Shown: positions 33,415 through 43,262, counted from the first letter of the stretch. The stretch is 64,000 nucleotides of DNA from Candidatus Electrothrix scaldis (GCA_033584155.1 CP138355.1:62001-126000), one strand, 5' to 3'. Notes: a model not told the origin generated them from the letters alone. Numbers and translations are program-made.

Positions 33415-34103
33415 ACTTTGTCGAACCATTAGTGTGGTATATAGCCTTTCTCTTCTCCGCAACAGTACACGAAGCTGCACACGCTTGGACAGCAAAAATG
33501 GGTGGTGACTTAACGGCCTATGAAGGCGGACAGGTTTCTCTTGATCCGATACCCCATATCAAGAGAGAGCCAATAGGCATGACAGTACTCCCTATTATCA
33601 CCTCAATTATCACAGGTTGGCCCTTTGGCTATGCCAGTGCGCCATATAATCCATATTGGGCCTCTCGGTATCCACATAAAGCCGCATGGATGGCTTTGGC
33701 CGGTCCAGCCTCTAACCTCGCGATTGTCCTCCTCTGCATGGCTACGGCATGGATCGGCATCCTGCTCGGTTTCTTTCAAGTACCAATGCATGTGCGCTAT
33801 ACCAGCATTGTTGCTGCTGGCTCAACAGACCTCTCCGGCTCAGTGGCATTTATTCTCAGCATCTTATTCACACTCAATTTGGTCATGACAATTTTAAACC
33901 TGATCCCACTCCCACCACTAGATGGCAGCGCGGCTATTACGCTTTTTATGAGCGAAGAACAGGCAAGAAATGTTCAGGAAATGTTAAACAACTCACCTTT
34001 TCGCTTTCTCGGTTTATTCATAGCCTGGAAAATTTTCGATCCAGTTTTTAATGCTCTTTTCGTTCTCATCATGAACATAATGTACCCAGGTTCATATTCA
34101 TAA
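33411..34103 (+). CDS. M50-type membrane metalloprotease (site-2 protease family)
   Basis: 230 residues, several membrane helices. The zinc motif is HEAAHAW near residue 21 (HExxH) and the second site is LNLIPLPPLDGSAA near residue 165 with the ligand Asp. The YASAPYNPYWASRYPHKAAWMALAGPASNL region matches the short S2P group. It probably cleaves membrane or membrane-associated substrates. Translationally coupled to the Ntn-hydrolase-like gene. Confidence 0.85.
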   Translation: MNFVEPLVWYIAFLFSATVHEAAHAWTAKMGGDLTAYEGGQVSLDPIPHIKREPIGMTVLPIITSIITGWPFGYASAPYNPYWASRYPHKAAWMALAGPASNLAIVLLCMATAWIGILLGFFQVPMHVRYTSIVAAGSTDLSGSVAFILSILFTLNLVMTILNLIPLPPLDGSAAITLFMSEEQARNVQEMLNNSPFRFLGLFIAWKIFDPVFNALFVLIMNIMYPGSYS

Positions 34104-34273
34104 AGACATAATCACCGAACTTCCATCGCGGCCCCTCGGGCTGAGGAAACAAAACATGAAAATTCGTTTGACCCATTCCCCGGTCACGTTCATAATGGAA
34201 TGAGCAACCCAAGCAAGACCTGCTCACCTGCGCTTTACGTAAAAACACAAAGGACTTTTCCGAGGATAACAAT

Positions 34274-35149
34274 ATGCCAAGCGGTATTTTTGCAATTTTA
34301 GACGACATAGCCATGCTGCTGGACGATGCCTCTGCCATGAGCAAGATAGCAGCAAAGAAGACAGCTGGCATCCTGGGCGATGATTTGGCCGTTAATGCGG
34401 AAAAAGCAACCGGCTTTCATGCCTCACGGGAACTCCCGGTCATCTGGGCCATCACCAAGGGCTCCCTACTCAATAAAGTCATCATCCTGCCCATAGCTCT
34501 TGTCCTGAGCACCTATATGGATTGGCTCATCGTCCCTATTCTCCTGCTGGGTGGCGCTTATCTCTGCTTTGAGGGAGCGGAAAAAATTTACGAGTGGCTG
34601 GTTCATCGTTTTTTTCACAAAGCGCATGAAGAAGGGGGACACCCGAGTGGCTCTAAAAAACTCACGGAAAAAGAAAAAATACGCTCCGCCATCAGGACCG
34701 ACTTCATTCTTTCCATAGAAATCATCGTTATCACCCTGGAATCAGTCATTGATCAGAAAATGCTCATACAGCTCCTGGTCGTCAGTTTTGTGGCATTATT
34801 AGCCACAGTGGGGGTCTATGGTCTTGTTGCTTTGTTGGTTAAGCTTGACGACATGGGCTTTTATCTGGTTCAGTATGCTCAGTCAATGACTGGATCAATG
34901 GCCAGGATACTGGCCAAGACTGGTAAGATCCTCATTGCCTCATTGCCTAAAATCATCAGGTTCCTCGAATTTGTGGGCACGGTTGCTATGCTCCTTGTCG
35001 GCGGAGGCATGTATGTACATAATATTCATGTGGTTCATGACGGACTCCATTTCATGCCTGAAATGCTTGCCAGCTTTCTTGCAGGCCTGATCGTTGGCTT
35101 TCTTGTCCTGTTCGTCCTCCACTTTGCTCCAAAAATAATGAAAAAATGA
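34274..35149 (+). CDS. DUF808-family inner membrane protein (YedI-like)
   Basis: 291 residues, ATG preceded by GAGGATAACAAT. The N-terminus MPSGIFAILDDIAMLLDDASAMSKIAAKKTAGILGDDLAVNAE is diagnostic of DUF808/YedI. About seven hydrophobic segments follow. Function of the family is unknown. The stop overlaps the next start (ATGA). Confidence 0.9.
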   Translation: MPSGIFAILDDIAMLLDDASAMSKIAAKKTAGILGDDLAVNAEKATGFHASRELPVIWAITKGSLLNKVIILPIALVLSTYMDWLIVPILLLGGAYLCFEGAEKIYEWLVHRFFHKAHEEGGHPSGSKKLTEKEKIRSAIRTDFILSIEIIVITLESVIDQKMLIQLLVVSFVALLATVGVYGLVALLVKLDDMGFYLVQYAQSMTGSMARILAKTGKILIASLPKIIRFLEFVGTVAMLLVGGGMYVHNIHVVHDGLHFMPEMLASFLAGLIVGFLVLFVLHFAPKIMKK

Positions 35150-35544
35150 AAATACACCTTTATCAGGTTATTGTTGTTGCTATTTCCTCAGTCATGCTCT
35201 ATCTGGGCATCAAGGAATTTATAAATAGGGAAACTGGCCAGACCCTTCTCAAACTTTTCGTTCGCCTGGCTGTTTGGGGTGGAATGGGATTAATTGCTAT
35301 CTATCCTGACTTCACCCTGATTATCGCCAGAGTTATGGGGGTGGTTGATAATTTTAATGCCGTTGTTCTCATGGGTTTCCTGATGGTTTTTCTGATGCTG
35401 TTCAAGCTCTTATCAGCCATTGAAAAAATAGAGCAGAATGTCTCTGAAATTACGCGCAAAGAGGCCCTGCACGCAGCGCATAATCGTATAGAAGAACTCC
35501 GCAAGGAGATTAAGGCGCAGAAAAAAAACGAGGAGAATGAATGA
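35146..35544 (+). CDS. Small membrane protein with C-terminal coiled coil
   Basis: 132 residues: three hydrophobic segments (IVVAISSVMLYLGI, LAVWGGMGLIAIYP, VVLMGFLMVFLMLF) and a charged helical tail (ISAIEKIEQNVSEI-like, then HNRIEELRKEIKAQKKNEE). It resembles DUF2304-type small membrane proteins. Coupled to the DUF808 gene. Confidence 0.7.
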   Translation: MKIHLYQVIVVAISSVMLYLGIKEFINRETGQTLLKLFVRLAVWGGMGLIAIYPDFTLIIARVMGVVDNFNAVVLMGFLMVFLMLFKLLSAIEKIEQNVSEITRKEALHAAHNRIEELRKEIKAQKKNEENE

Positions 35545-35652
35545 CAAAAAAAACGCAATCTCATAGATCTTAACCAGGTTTACCCGTAGTATTTGTGCTA
35601 AACAGTAAGAGACTGTACCACTTCACTTAACCCACAAACCGGAGAACACAAG

Positions 35653-36066
35653 ATGATTGATCGAAGAGAGTTCCTGAAAACCAGTGCTGTTGCAGCTTCT
35701 GCCCTTGCTATTACCTCAGGCTCCAAAGTATTTGCCGCCGAGGCAGGCGAGTCCTGCCATGCGGGCATCGTGTACACAAAAGACAGCCAGGGGCAATGGG
35801 AAGGCAAGGCAGGTAGCCATGCCCCGGAGGTCACGGTGGAAAAAGGCAAGGTCTCCATCGTCACTGTGCATCCCATGACCGAGCCCCATTTCATTGTCCG
35901 GCACACGCTCGTCCTTGCAGATGGCAAGGTTATCGGCATGAAGACCTTCACTGCTGCGGACAAGCCGGAGTCAAGCTTTACCCTGCCGGAAGGCTACACA
36001 GGGAAAGCTTACGCTACCAGCTTCTGTAACCTGCATGACTTATGGGTAACCGAATTCACGGTCTGA
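35653..36066 (+). CDS. Tat-exported desulfoferrodoxin/neelaredoxin-like protein
   Basis: 137 residues. GGAGAACACAAG precedes the ATG. The N-terminus MIDRREFLKTSAVAASALAI is a twin-arginine signal. The mature domain follows the superoxide reductase (SORL) order of ligands: His in GSHAPEV, His in VTVHPMTEPHFIVRH and the Cys-x-x-His of SFCNLHDLW. It would reduce superoxide in the periplasm, an anaerobe's protection. No rubredoxin-like second domain is present. Confidence 0.85.
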   Translation: MIDRREFLKTSAVAASALAITSGSKVFAAEAGESCHAGIVYTKDSQGQWEGKAGSHAPEVTVEKGKVSIVTVHPMTEPHFIVRHTLVLADGKVIGMKTFTAADKPESSFTLPEGYTGKAYATSFCNLHDLWVTEFTV

Positions 36067-36128
36067 CCCTGAATGTTCGACAATAACTCGCTCTACCGGC
36101 AGGAGAACATGGCGTTGTCCTGCCGTTG

Positions 36129-38057
36129 ATGTCCATGAAAGGTTCTCCCCCTGTTCTTTTCTTCTGTGCCGTCCTGTGCCTGACGGGATGTCTGTTTATT
36201 TTCCCTCTGCAAAAGGACAAGATGGTTCTTGCCAAGGCAAGTCAGGAGCCTATCCAGCCCATCCATAAAACCAGCCTGAGCCTGTACTCTGCCGGAGCGG
36301 ATTTTCTTGATACCCCCTTTATCCGTGCCTTCACCAGCCTTGATTGCAGCAAAATATCCACCTTCTTTACCAAAGGCATAGGGCAGCAACTCCAAGCCCA
36401 TGCCCAGTCACTGGCGCCCCAGGAATTGATTCCTCATCATGCGATGGCAGTCCTGGAGCTACCAAATGCAGCGGCAGCAGGTCAAAGCTTTCTCGATTCT
36501 CGTTTTGGAAAGACACTGAATGATATAAAATGGCATACTATTCTTCAACGACTCAAGATAAAGCGCAGTTTGAGCCAACCCTTGGCACGGAGTTCCTCCA
36601 GCCTGATGCATCTACTGACGCATGCCTCCTTTTCCCAGGTCTTTTCCCGACGCCTCTTTCTTGCCCAACTCCCGGCTCTGCCCTCTCTCTTTGGCGAGGA
36701 ACAGCGTCATCCCCTCATGGAAAACCAGCTCTTCATCCTGGAACCAGGCCAGGATGATCCAGAAAAACTTCTTTCTACCCTGCTGACTATTCCCCAAGGA
36801 AGACAAAATAGTCTCAAATACTTAGGATTTACGATTCACACTTTCAGGTCCAAGAGAAAACCAACCCTCTATATAGCGAAAGTAGGAGATAAAATTATTC
36901 TTTCCTTTGCCCCTAAGTCAATGAAGGAAAGCATCAGCCTTTATCTTAACCATCTTTTTCAGCGACCAAACAACCTTCTGCTCAACCAGGAATACAGGGG
37001 ACTTGCAGAGCAAAAAACGAAAGAAACTGATTTCTTTTTCTATGCAGATCTTTTTCGCCTGAAATTGCATTTCAGCCTGTTCTTTGCTCAGCTGGGCTCA
37101 CAAAAGAGCAGCTCAGAGGTTATCAATCGCCCCTGGGCAGCAGGTGTACGGAGCCTCGGCATGTATCATCAGAGAAACAATAAGACTGATGAACTGAAAA
37201 CTCTCGTCCGTTTTTCCCAGGAGCAACTCGACCCTTTTCAGCGCCACATTTACTCCACCCCACCCTCTCTCAGCCAAAGTTTCCAAGAAGTCCCTGCTGA
37301 CCTGGTCCTCGCCTTTTGGTTTAACTGGCTGGAACCCAGACTTTGGTGGAAAACCACGGCTGCGCACGGTGAAAAAGAAGAGAGAGCATCTGCTGACAGA
37401 ATTGCAGCCTGGATCAAACAAAAGACTGACATGAGTATGGAACAGTTCCTGGGACTGTTTGGAAAAAATTTCAGTGTCTATGTGGCCGAGATCAGCACCG
37501 CTGGATTCTTTCCAGTACCACGCCTTTGCCTCAGCATTGAGATTCATGATAGGCACAAAATAGAGGCATTTCTTCAGGAGATTATCGCAAACCTACCAAC
37601 CAGGCGGACTATGATCGGTGGTGTTCCTGTAGTTTCTCTGCTTGCAGCCCAGGGCATGTTGCAGCCTTCCTATACCTTTTTTAACGGCAAGCTCCTGATC
37701 GCGGACAGCCGAGAACAGATTGAAGATATTCTACTCAGGAAAAAGAAACCGCTGGCCGCAGGCAAAGAGTTCCAGGGCGTGGATACCAATCTTGCCAAGC
37801 CTGCCAACCTGCATCTCTTTGCCCGGATTCCAGAGCTTGTCAATGCCTTACAGGAGCTGGCCTCCTGGGCAGGGACCATGATTGCAGTCCGGGATCACCG
37901 AAGCGGATCTACAAGTAAGGTCCTGGTGGATCAAGTTCTTACACCTATCCTGGAAAGCTTCAACACCTACAGAGCTATAGGTATACGCAGTGCCACGGCC
38001 CCCAACGAGCTTATTATTGATACCAAGATACTGCACACCCAAGCAACTGCCCCCTAA
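36129..38057 (+). CDS. Predicted lipoprotein, DUF3352-like
   Basis: 642 residues, start at ATG 36129 or 36135. The N-terminus has a signal with lipobox LTGC. The body is a repeated alpha/beta layout (LFILEPGQDDPEKLLSTLLT, FTIHTFRSKRKPTLYIAKVGDKIILSFAP, FYADLFRLKLH, later CLSIEIHDRHKIEAFLQEII and FFNGKLLIADSREQIEDIL), reminiscent of DUF3352 proteins. No catalytic motif seen. The function is unknown. It is followed after 23 bases by a radical-SAM gene. Confidence 0.6.
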   Translation: MSMKGSPPVLFFCAVLCLTGCLFIFPLQKDKMVLAKASQEPIQPIHKTSLSLYSAGADFLDTPFIRAFTSLDCSKISTFFTKGIGQQLQAHAQSLAPQELIPHHAMAVLELPNAAAAGQSFLDSRFGKTLNDIKWHTILQRLKIKRSLSQPLARSSSSLMHLLTHASFSQVFSRRLFLAQLPALPSLFGEEQRHPLMENQLFILEPGQDDPEKLLSTLLTIPQGRQNSLKYLGFTIHTFRSKRKPTLYIAKVGDKIILSFAPKSMKESISLYLNHLFQRPNNLLLNQEYRGLAEQKTKETDFFFYADLFRLKLHFSLFFAQLGSQKSSSEVINRPWAAGVRSLGMYHQRNNKTDELKTLVRFSQEQLDPFQRHIYSTPPSLSQSFQEVPADLVLAFWFNWLEPRLWWKTTAAHGEKEERASADRIAAWIKQKTDMSMEQFLGLFGKNFSVYVAEISTAGFFPVPRLCLSIEIHDRHKIEAFLQEIIANLPTRRTMIGGVPVVSLLAAQGMLQPSYTFFNGKLLIADSREQIEDILLRKKKPLAAGKEFQGVDTNLAKPANLHLFARIPELVNALQELASWAGTMIAVRDHRSGSTSKVLVDQVLTPILESFNTYRAIGIRSATAPNELIIDTKILHTQATAP

Positions 38058-38080
38058 AGGATAAAGGACCCCATAACTCT

Positions 38081-39748
38081 ATGTTTCACCTCGTCAGTAT
38101 AAACTGCCGCTATTCCCATTCCTGCCTGGCTCTTTTCTACGTGCGCAATGCCCTGGAGCAACATCTGCCGGAGCAGCCCCTGCTCTTCAGCCAGTTCACC
38201 ATCAATGATCCCTATTATGCAACCCTGTTGCGCATCAGCAGGACAGAGGCAAAGGCGGTCTTCTTCTCGGTTTATATCTGGAACCATGCCGTTATTCGCC
38301 GCCTGATTCATGATCTGGCTCGCCTGCTACCGGAGCTCCCCATAATCCTTGGAGGCCCTGAGGCCCCGGCTTTGGGTACGCTTCCTGAACAATGCAGCCT
38401 TTTCCTTGGTGAAATTGAGGGAGCACCCCAGGCATTTTATCAGGACCTGGAACAAGGCCGTTTACAAGCTATGTACCGGGCAAAAAAAGCACAAGCTTTC
38501 CCTTCGCCTTACCGGCAGGAGGATTTTACAGAAGCCCTGCAACACCGCCAGCTCTATTATGAGTCCTCCCGAGGCTGTCCCTTCTCCTGTTCCTACTGCC
38601 TCTCTTCCGGCTCCAAAGGAGTACGCCATAAGCCTGTTGAGTTAGTTAAGGAAGAGCTGACCGCCCTGATTGCTGCAAACCCCATGATCATTAAGCTGGT
38701 GGATCGTACCTTTAATGACCATCCTGAGCGGGCCCTGGTGATCTGGCAATTCCTCATCGAGTCGGCGCAACAGGTCCGTTTCCATTTTGAGATAGCCCCG
38801 GACCGTTTTACCGAGCCCATGTTTGATCTGCTTGCCACAGTTCCCTGCGACCAATTCCAGTTTGAAATCGGCATCCAGAGTTGTCACGAGCCCACCTTGT
38901 CAGCGGTTCAACGCAGAATGGACCTAGCAGCAGCCTGCCAGAACATTCAACACCTCCTGACCCTGGACAGCATTCATCTCCATGTTGACCTTATCCTGGG
39001 ACTGCCCTTTGAGACCGAGGCCAGCTTCCGGGATTCCTTTAATCAGGTGTTCCGGCTAGCACCTCATTACATCCAACTGGGTCTGCTCAAGGTCCTGCCG
39101 GAGACCGAGATTGCTCGACGGGCTGAAGAATTCGGCCTGATCTTTTGCAGCCAGCCACCTTATGAAGTGCTGGCTACCCGGTGGCTTGATCATAAACAAT
39201 TAAGCGACCTCTACGAACTCTGCGAATGCACCGAATCCTTTTATAACAACCGCTTCTTCCGTTCTCTCTGGCAATATCTTGTCCAGACCGGAGAGGAACC
39301 CTTTGCCTTCTTTTCCGAGCTCCTGCGCCTTTGCCGGGAATATAATTTTTTCCAGCTCTCGCGTACTCATAAATTGATGACCCAAACTCTCACGGCTCTG
39401 GTGCAACAGCGAGAGGATAGAGAACTTCTGCTTGATCTCCTGCGCTATGATTGGCTCCGTTGCGGCCATCGAACCCTGCCTGAGGACCTCGCCCAAACTT
39501 CACAAACAGAGCTGCGTAATACTTTACGCACGACTCTGCCCCAGAACATGGAGGGGCTCTTCACCTATCAAACACGGATTGAATTCCTCAAGCAGTCCAG
39601 CTTTTTCGAGCTCTCCCCAAAAGCCATGCATTTCCTTGGTTTCACCACTGAAAATAAACATAAAAATGGCCTCATAGCCCTGCTACCAGAGCAAACCGAC
39701 GGGGTGATGAAGTTTAATCGGGCTGTGGCGCTGCCTTCATATCAGTAA
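38081..39748 (+). CDS. B12-binding-type radical SAM protein with DUF4080
   Basis: 555 residues. The N-terminal B12-binding-like Rossmann domain has LVSINCRYSHSCLALFYVRNAL and IILGGPEAPAL. The radical-SAM motif CPFSCSYC lies near residue 165 in YYESSRGCPFSCSYCLSSG. The DUF4080-type C-terminus follows. A methyltransferase or other anaerobic modification enzyme is expected; the substrate is unknown. Confidence 0.85.
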   Translation: MFHLVSINCRYSHSCLALFYVRNALEQHLPEQPLLFSQFTINDPYYATLLRISRTEAKAVFFSVYIWNHAVIRRLIHDLARLLPELPIILGGPEAPALGTLPEQCSLFLGEIEGAPQAFYQDLEQGRLQAMYRAKKAQAFPSPYRQEDFTEALQHRQLYYESSRGCPFSCSYCLSSGSKGVRHKPVELVKEELTALIAANPMIIKLVDRTFNDHPERALVIWQFLIESAQQVRFHFEIAPDRFTEPMFDLLATVPCDQFQFEIGIQSCHEPTLSAVQRRMDLAAACQNIQHLLTLDSIHLHVDLILGLPFETEASFRDSFNQVFRLAPHYIQLGLLKVLPETEIARRAEEFGLIFCSQPPYEVLATRWLDHKQLSDLYELCECTESFYNNRFFRSLWQYLVQTGEEPFAFFSELLRLCREYNFFQLSRTHKLMTQTLTALVQQREDRELLLDLLRYDWLRCGHRTLPEDLAQTSQTELRNTLRTTLPQNMEGLFTYQTRIEFLKQSSFFELSPKAMHFLGFTTENKHKNGLIALLPEQTDGVMKFNRAVALPSYQ

Positions 39749-39845
39749 TAATCAATATTTTCAAATCGGTAGAAAATTTCGATTTACTTTCTTGCCACCG
39801 CGTTGTCTACTATTCCTGTATTTCTCTTTTCGTTCTGGAGACATT

Positions 39846-40373
39846 ATGAGGTATAAAAAAGCATACCCAAATGCTGGAGCGAAATATTTTTTCCCTCTTT
39901 TTCCAGAGGGCGCTCTGCATGAAAACGAACAGAACCAGAATGTTATGACAGACATAAAGATGGACAAGCTGACCAAAGCCTACCTTGATCACGGTATGAT
40001 TTCCGAAGAAATGACCTTCTTTGAAAAATTCGTTGAGGGAATTGATGCGGATGAGGTGGAAGACTACCTCGTCAGGATTCGAAAATTCTCAAATGAATAT
40101 ATCGTTAATCATTTCCGCTTTGAAGAGGAAGAGGTCTTTCCCTTGATTCTCAAGTATGGTAATGAAAAAGAAAAAAAAATGGTCCAGATGCTGAAAAATG
40201 ACCATGTCAAGATACTGCAAAAGCTGGATGATTTTTTAAAAAAGGTTACTTCCTATGGAACCCATCCAAGCGAGGAAGAAATCGAAGAGATTATGCACTC
40301 AAGCAGAGAACTGCTGGAAATGGTTTTGCTGCATGCACGTAAGGAGGATGCCCATCTCTTCCCAAATCTTTAG
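39846..40373 (+). CDS. Hemerythrin-like domain protein
   Basis: 175 residues from the ATG at 39846, preceded by TCTGGAGACATT. A four-helix bundle with the iron-binding pattern: LDHGMISEEMTFF, VNHFRFEEEEVFPLI, NDHVKILQKL and LLHARKEDAHLFPNL. May sense or carry O2 or NO. A second ATG at 39945 would remove the first 33 residues. Confidence 0.85.
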   Translation: MRYKKAYPNAGAKYFFPLFPEGALHENEQNQNVMTDIKMDKLTKAYLDHGMISEEMTFFEKFVEGIDADEVEDYLVRIRKFSNEYIVNHFRFEEEEVFPLILKYGNEKEKKMVQMLKNDHVKILQKLDDFLKKVTSYGTHPSEEEIEEIMHSSRELLEMVLLHARKEDAHLFPNL

Positions 40374-40440
40374 AGCTTCTCCCTTGTACTCAGGCGAGGA
40401 AGGATTAGAACTCTAAAAAAATAAACAATCTGTGAACGTA

Positions 40441-40632
40441 TTATAGGGGCACGTCATCAACAGCTTCTGCTGCTTCATCGATTGCCTCATGAACTGTGTT
40501 CCCGACAACTGGGACAACAGAAATCACGGCACCTCCTACCCGCATGGGGACAGTGACGACCTTTGTGAAGAGACAGCCGCTGAGGAGGGGGAATAAAGTT
40601 ATCAGCAATAAAGATAAATTAAAAGGAGTCAT
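40441..40632 (-). CDS. Small predicted lipoprotein
   Basis: 63 residues from the ATG at 40632: a signal with lipobox LLSGC followed by a glycine/valine-rich segment (VGGAVISVVPVVGNTVHEAIDEAAEAVDDV). An in-frame ATG at 40662 would extend it without improving the signal peptide. No family named. Convergent with the hemerythrin gene. Confidence 0.55.
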   Translation of the reverse strand: MTPFNLSLLLITLFPLLSGCLFTKVVTVPMRVGGAVISVVPVVGNTVHEAIDEAAEAVDDVPL

Positions 40633-40698
40633 CTTTTTGCATTTTATACAGAGATTATACATTCTCACGAAAAACTACAATACTGCCATTTTCAGATA

Positions 40699-41745
40699 CT
40701 ATATATCATGGAGCAATCTATTATTAAGCCTCTCCTTAATATCAACAATTTGCTCTCTTATATCATATAGATATTCTAACCTACCCTTCTTTTGCAGGAA
40801 GAAGGACAATTCATTGAGTGATTTAACGAAGCCACATAAGCATCCAAAAATAATTCCTGTTGCAAGTGGTGAAATAAATACTTTAATGACATCAGGAGAA
40901 CTACCTTGAATAAAAAGTTTTACGTCATCTAAAAAAGAAATATCTATAAAAAAAGGATCAATTTTTTTAAAAATAAAAATAAAAGGCAAAGAAACAATCA
41001 TATACCAAACAAAAAAGATAGCTATATTTCCAATAGCAGAAAAAAATACAGAAAGAAACGAGTATGAAATCTCATTTTTCCAATCATTTATCCTTTCAAT
41101 ATCATCTAATAAGTATTCATCAATTTCTGAAATCACCTTAACTTTTTCTTCGACAGCAGACAGAGTGCCATTAACAATAAAATCAATGATCGACCTTCTA
41201 ACCCTTCTATTATGCAATCTATCGAAATAAAATGAAAAGTCTTCACACATAGGGTCTGATGGAAAATCTTTTTTAAACTCATCGGAACGTTGATAAGTAA
41301 TAAATCCTTTCGTCGTATCAGCATCAATACCTTTGCCCCTAAAATCCAGACGCATTTTAGAAAAAACAAAGAAGCAAAGAATTATATAAAAAAAACCAAA
41401 AGGAATGAATTTTAATACTGAGCTGACCTCTATTTTTTCACCCAATATCCTATTAATGATATACAAACCATTATCTGTAAAATTACAAAGAACAAACAAA
41501 AACGAAGAAAACAAAGAAAGATAAATAACTAATTTTGTAAAAGACCAATAAGATTCTCCGTCAAGCTCTATCCTTTTATCGTGAAAATATAACCTTCTAA
41601 ATTCATTGTATATTCTTGATCTCAAGATATCCAATATATCAAAACTATCAAAGTACACCATTCCATTGCAATATATGCATTCTTTAGAACCCTTTCTAAT
41701 AATTCCATTACAATGCGTGCATATTATGTATTTTTCTTCATCCAT
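40699..41745 (-). CDS. Zinc-ribbon membrane protein, unknown
   Basis: 348 residues, strongly AT-rich against its neighbours. N-terminal four-Cys zinc ribbon (CTHCNG near residue 9, CIYCNG near 23), then four or more membrane helices in two pairs (LVIYLSLFSSFLFVLC, IPFGFFYIILCFFVF, IAIFFVWYMIVSLPFIFIF, SPLATGIIFGCLCGFV) and a C-terminal coiled coil (YDIREQIVDIKERLNNR). The function is unknown; base composition suggests acquisition. Confidence 0.65.
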   Translation of the reverse strand: MDEEKYIICTHCNGIIRKGSKECIYCNGMVYFDSFDILDILRSRIYNEFRRLYFHDKRIELDGESYWSFTKLVIYLSLFSSFLFVLCNFTDNGLYIINRILGEKIEVSSVLKFIPFGFFYIILCFFVFSKMRLDFRGKGIDADTTKGFITYQRSDEFKKDFPSDPMCEDFSFYFDRLHNRRVRRSIIDFIVNGTLSAVEEKVKVISEIDEYLLDDIERINDWKNEISYSFLSVFFSAIGNIAIFFVWYMIVSLPFIFIFKKIDPFFIDISFLDDVKLFIQGSSPDVIKVFISPLATGIIFGCLCGFVKSLNELSFFLQKKGRLEYLYDIREQIVDIKERLNNRLLHDI

Positions 41746-41922
41746 ACTCTATTATGTCCTTAAGTCTAACCATTAATTACCAAGAACTCCCCCTTGATAA
41801 CGCTGATATTAGATCCTTTTTGCTTTTCCCCTGATAGGAGGAACTGTAACCAGCGCTTCAATAAAAAACAACCCTAAAGTTATTGATACTTCGTGACAAC
41901 CCGGCAGATTACATCTATATTT

Positions 41923-42825
41923 TCACTCAACCATCATCCCTCGGAGAAATCCCATAACGCTCAGCACTGTATACACAAGCAGCCACGCCCCCATAAACCA
42001 AAAAGTCACCCGCCGGAAGCGCCCTTCCTGTGGCAAGAACAATAGAGCGCCTACAAAGATTGACGGGACAAAAATCCCGGCCCAGAACACCGGAATATAG
42101 CGTAGTAACTCTTGCAAACCGAGAAAGAACCACGGTCCATTAATATGTAACAGGCCAAAATGATCACGCTCCAAAGGTGTTTTAAGAATGGGAGAAAGCA
42201 GGATGAGTCCCAAGATCAGAGGGAAATGATTGCCCCAAGAGGCTGTATAGCGGCGCAAATGGGGCCAAACAACGAAACCACCCAGGACCATCAACCCGAT
42301 CACATGGTTCAGATAGACCTTTTGTACTCCTGCGACATGAACATCAAACAGGAGTTTATTCAGGTACGCCCCCAGAACAGGAAGCGAGCGTGTGATATTC
42401 TCTGCAATAGCACCAGCGGCATCGCCCGTCGCATCTCCCCGCAGGATATAGCCAGTAAAGAGCAAGGTCAGAGCAACCGGTACTGAGGCGCTCAGCCGCA
42501 ACCACGCTCCTCTGGTAAAGCGATACGCAGGAGTGGGCACCTTCTGCCAGAGGATAATGACCAAATGCACCAACAAGAGGAGCATAAAGGCCTGGCTGGA
42601 GAAGTAATGCAACGAGCGCCAAAAGGAACCAAAGGGCACGATGAGCTCTATGGTAGCCGTGGAATAGAAGGGCTCTGCGACATTATACTGAAGCCCCAAG
42701 GCCAGACCAGACAAGAGCGAGAGATAGAGGCTGATCAGGGTGTGGCCTCCCCAGCGAATGGAGAACAAAAAAACTCTGATTCGTTCCCACCAGCGCGGTG
42801 CGTTCTCTTCCGTAAGTGCTGCCAT
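41923..42825 (-). CDS. Cytochrome b of a Rieske/cytochrome b complex
   Basis: 300 residues. The start ATG at 42825 overlaps the Rieske stop (TGATG). Heme ligands are placed as in b6-type proteins: His73 and His87 in the second helix, His174 and His189 in the fourth, with 13 and 14 residues between. After the four-helix core come three more helices. At the Qo site the usual PEWY is replaced by NGPWFF in HINGPWFFLGLQ. The short C-terminal half suggests a fused cytochrome b6/subunit IV-like protein. It should oxidise quinol. No cytochrome c subunit lies next to it. Confidence 0.85.
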   Translation of the reverse strand: MAALTEENAPRWWERIRVFLFSIRWGGHTLISLYLSLLSGLALGLQYNVAEPFYSTATIELIVPFGSFWRSLHYFSSQAFMLLLLVHLVIILWQKVPTPAYRFTRGAWLRLSASVPVALTLLFTGYILRGDATGDAAGAIAENITRSLPVLGAYLNKLLFDVHVAGVQKVYLNHVIGLMVLGGFVVWPHLRRYTASWGNHFPLILGLILLSPILKTPLERDHFGLLHINGPWFFLGLQELLRYIPVFWAGIFVPSIFVGALLFLPQEGRFRRVTFWFMGAWLLVYTVLSVMGFLRGMMVE

Positions 42826-43262
42826 CAAATCGTCACCACATAGCCGGTTACATCCCCATCTCTCCCCTTTTGCACAGCCACTTCATAGACAGGTAAATCC
42901 CGCTCAGCGGGTCCTCTCAGGCGCTTTCCCTGCTCAGTAAACCTGCTCTGATGGCAAGGGCATTCTATGAGCTGCTTATCTTCCAGAAAATTGACTCGGC
43001 AGCCGAGATGGGTACAGGTCCGGGATACGGCCCAGGCCTGCTCGTCCCGCGCAAAGAGGATGAACTCCCGCTCCGCATGGAAACCGCTTCGAGGGAGGGG
43101 GGCTACTACCTTGATATGCCTTGGCTTGGGCCTGACAGCATACCCAGCAAAGCGGAACAGGGGATAAAGCAGACCAACGCCGATAAAGGACGCTGTCCAG
43201 CTCAGCATATTACGCAGAAAACTCCGGCGCTCATTCGCTGTGTTGCTCTTCTTGTCCTCCAT
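42825..43262 (-). CDS. Rieske 2Fe-2S protein
   Basis: 145 residues. Its N-terminal anchor is RRSFLRNMLSWTASFIGVGLLYPLF. The cluster-binding boxes are CTHLGC (83-88) and CPCH (101-104): ligands C83, H85, C101 and H104, with C88/C103 forming the disulfide. It pairs with the cytochrome b directly downstream, forming the quinol-oxidising core. Confidence 0.93.
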   Translation of the reverse strand: MEDKKSNTANERRSFLRNMLSWTASFIGVGLLYPLFRFAGYAVRPKPRHIKVVAPLPRSGFHAEREFILFARDEQAWAVSRTCTHLGCRVNFLEDKQLIECPCHQSRFTEQGKRLRGPAERDLPVYEVAVQKGRDGDVTGYVVTI

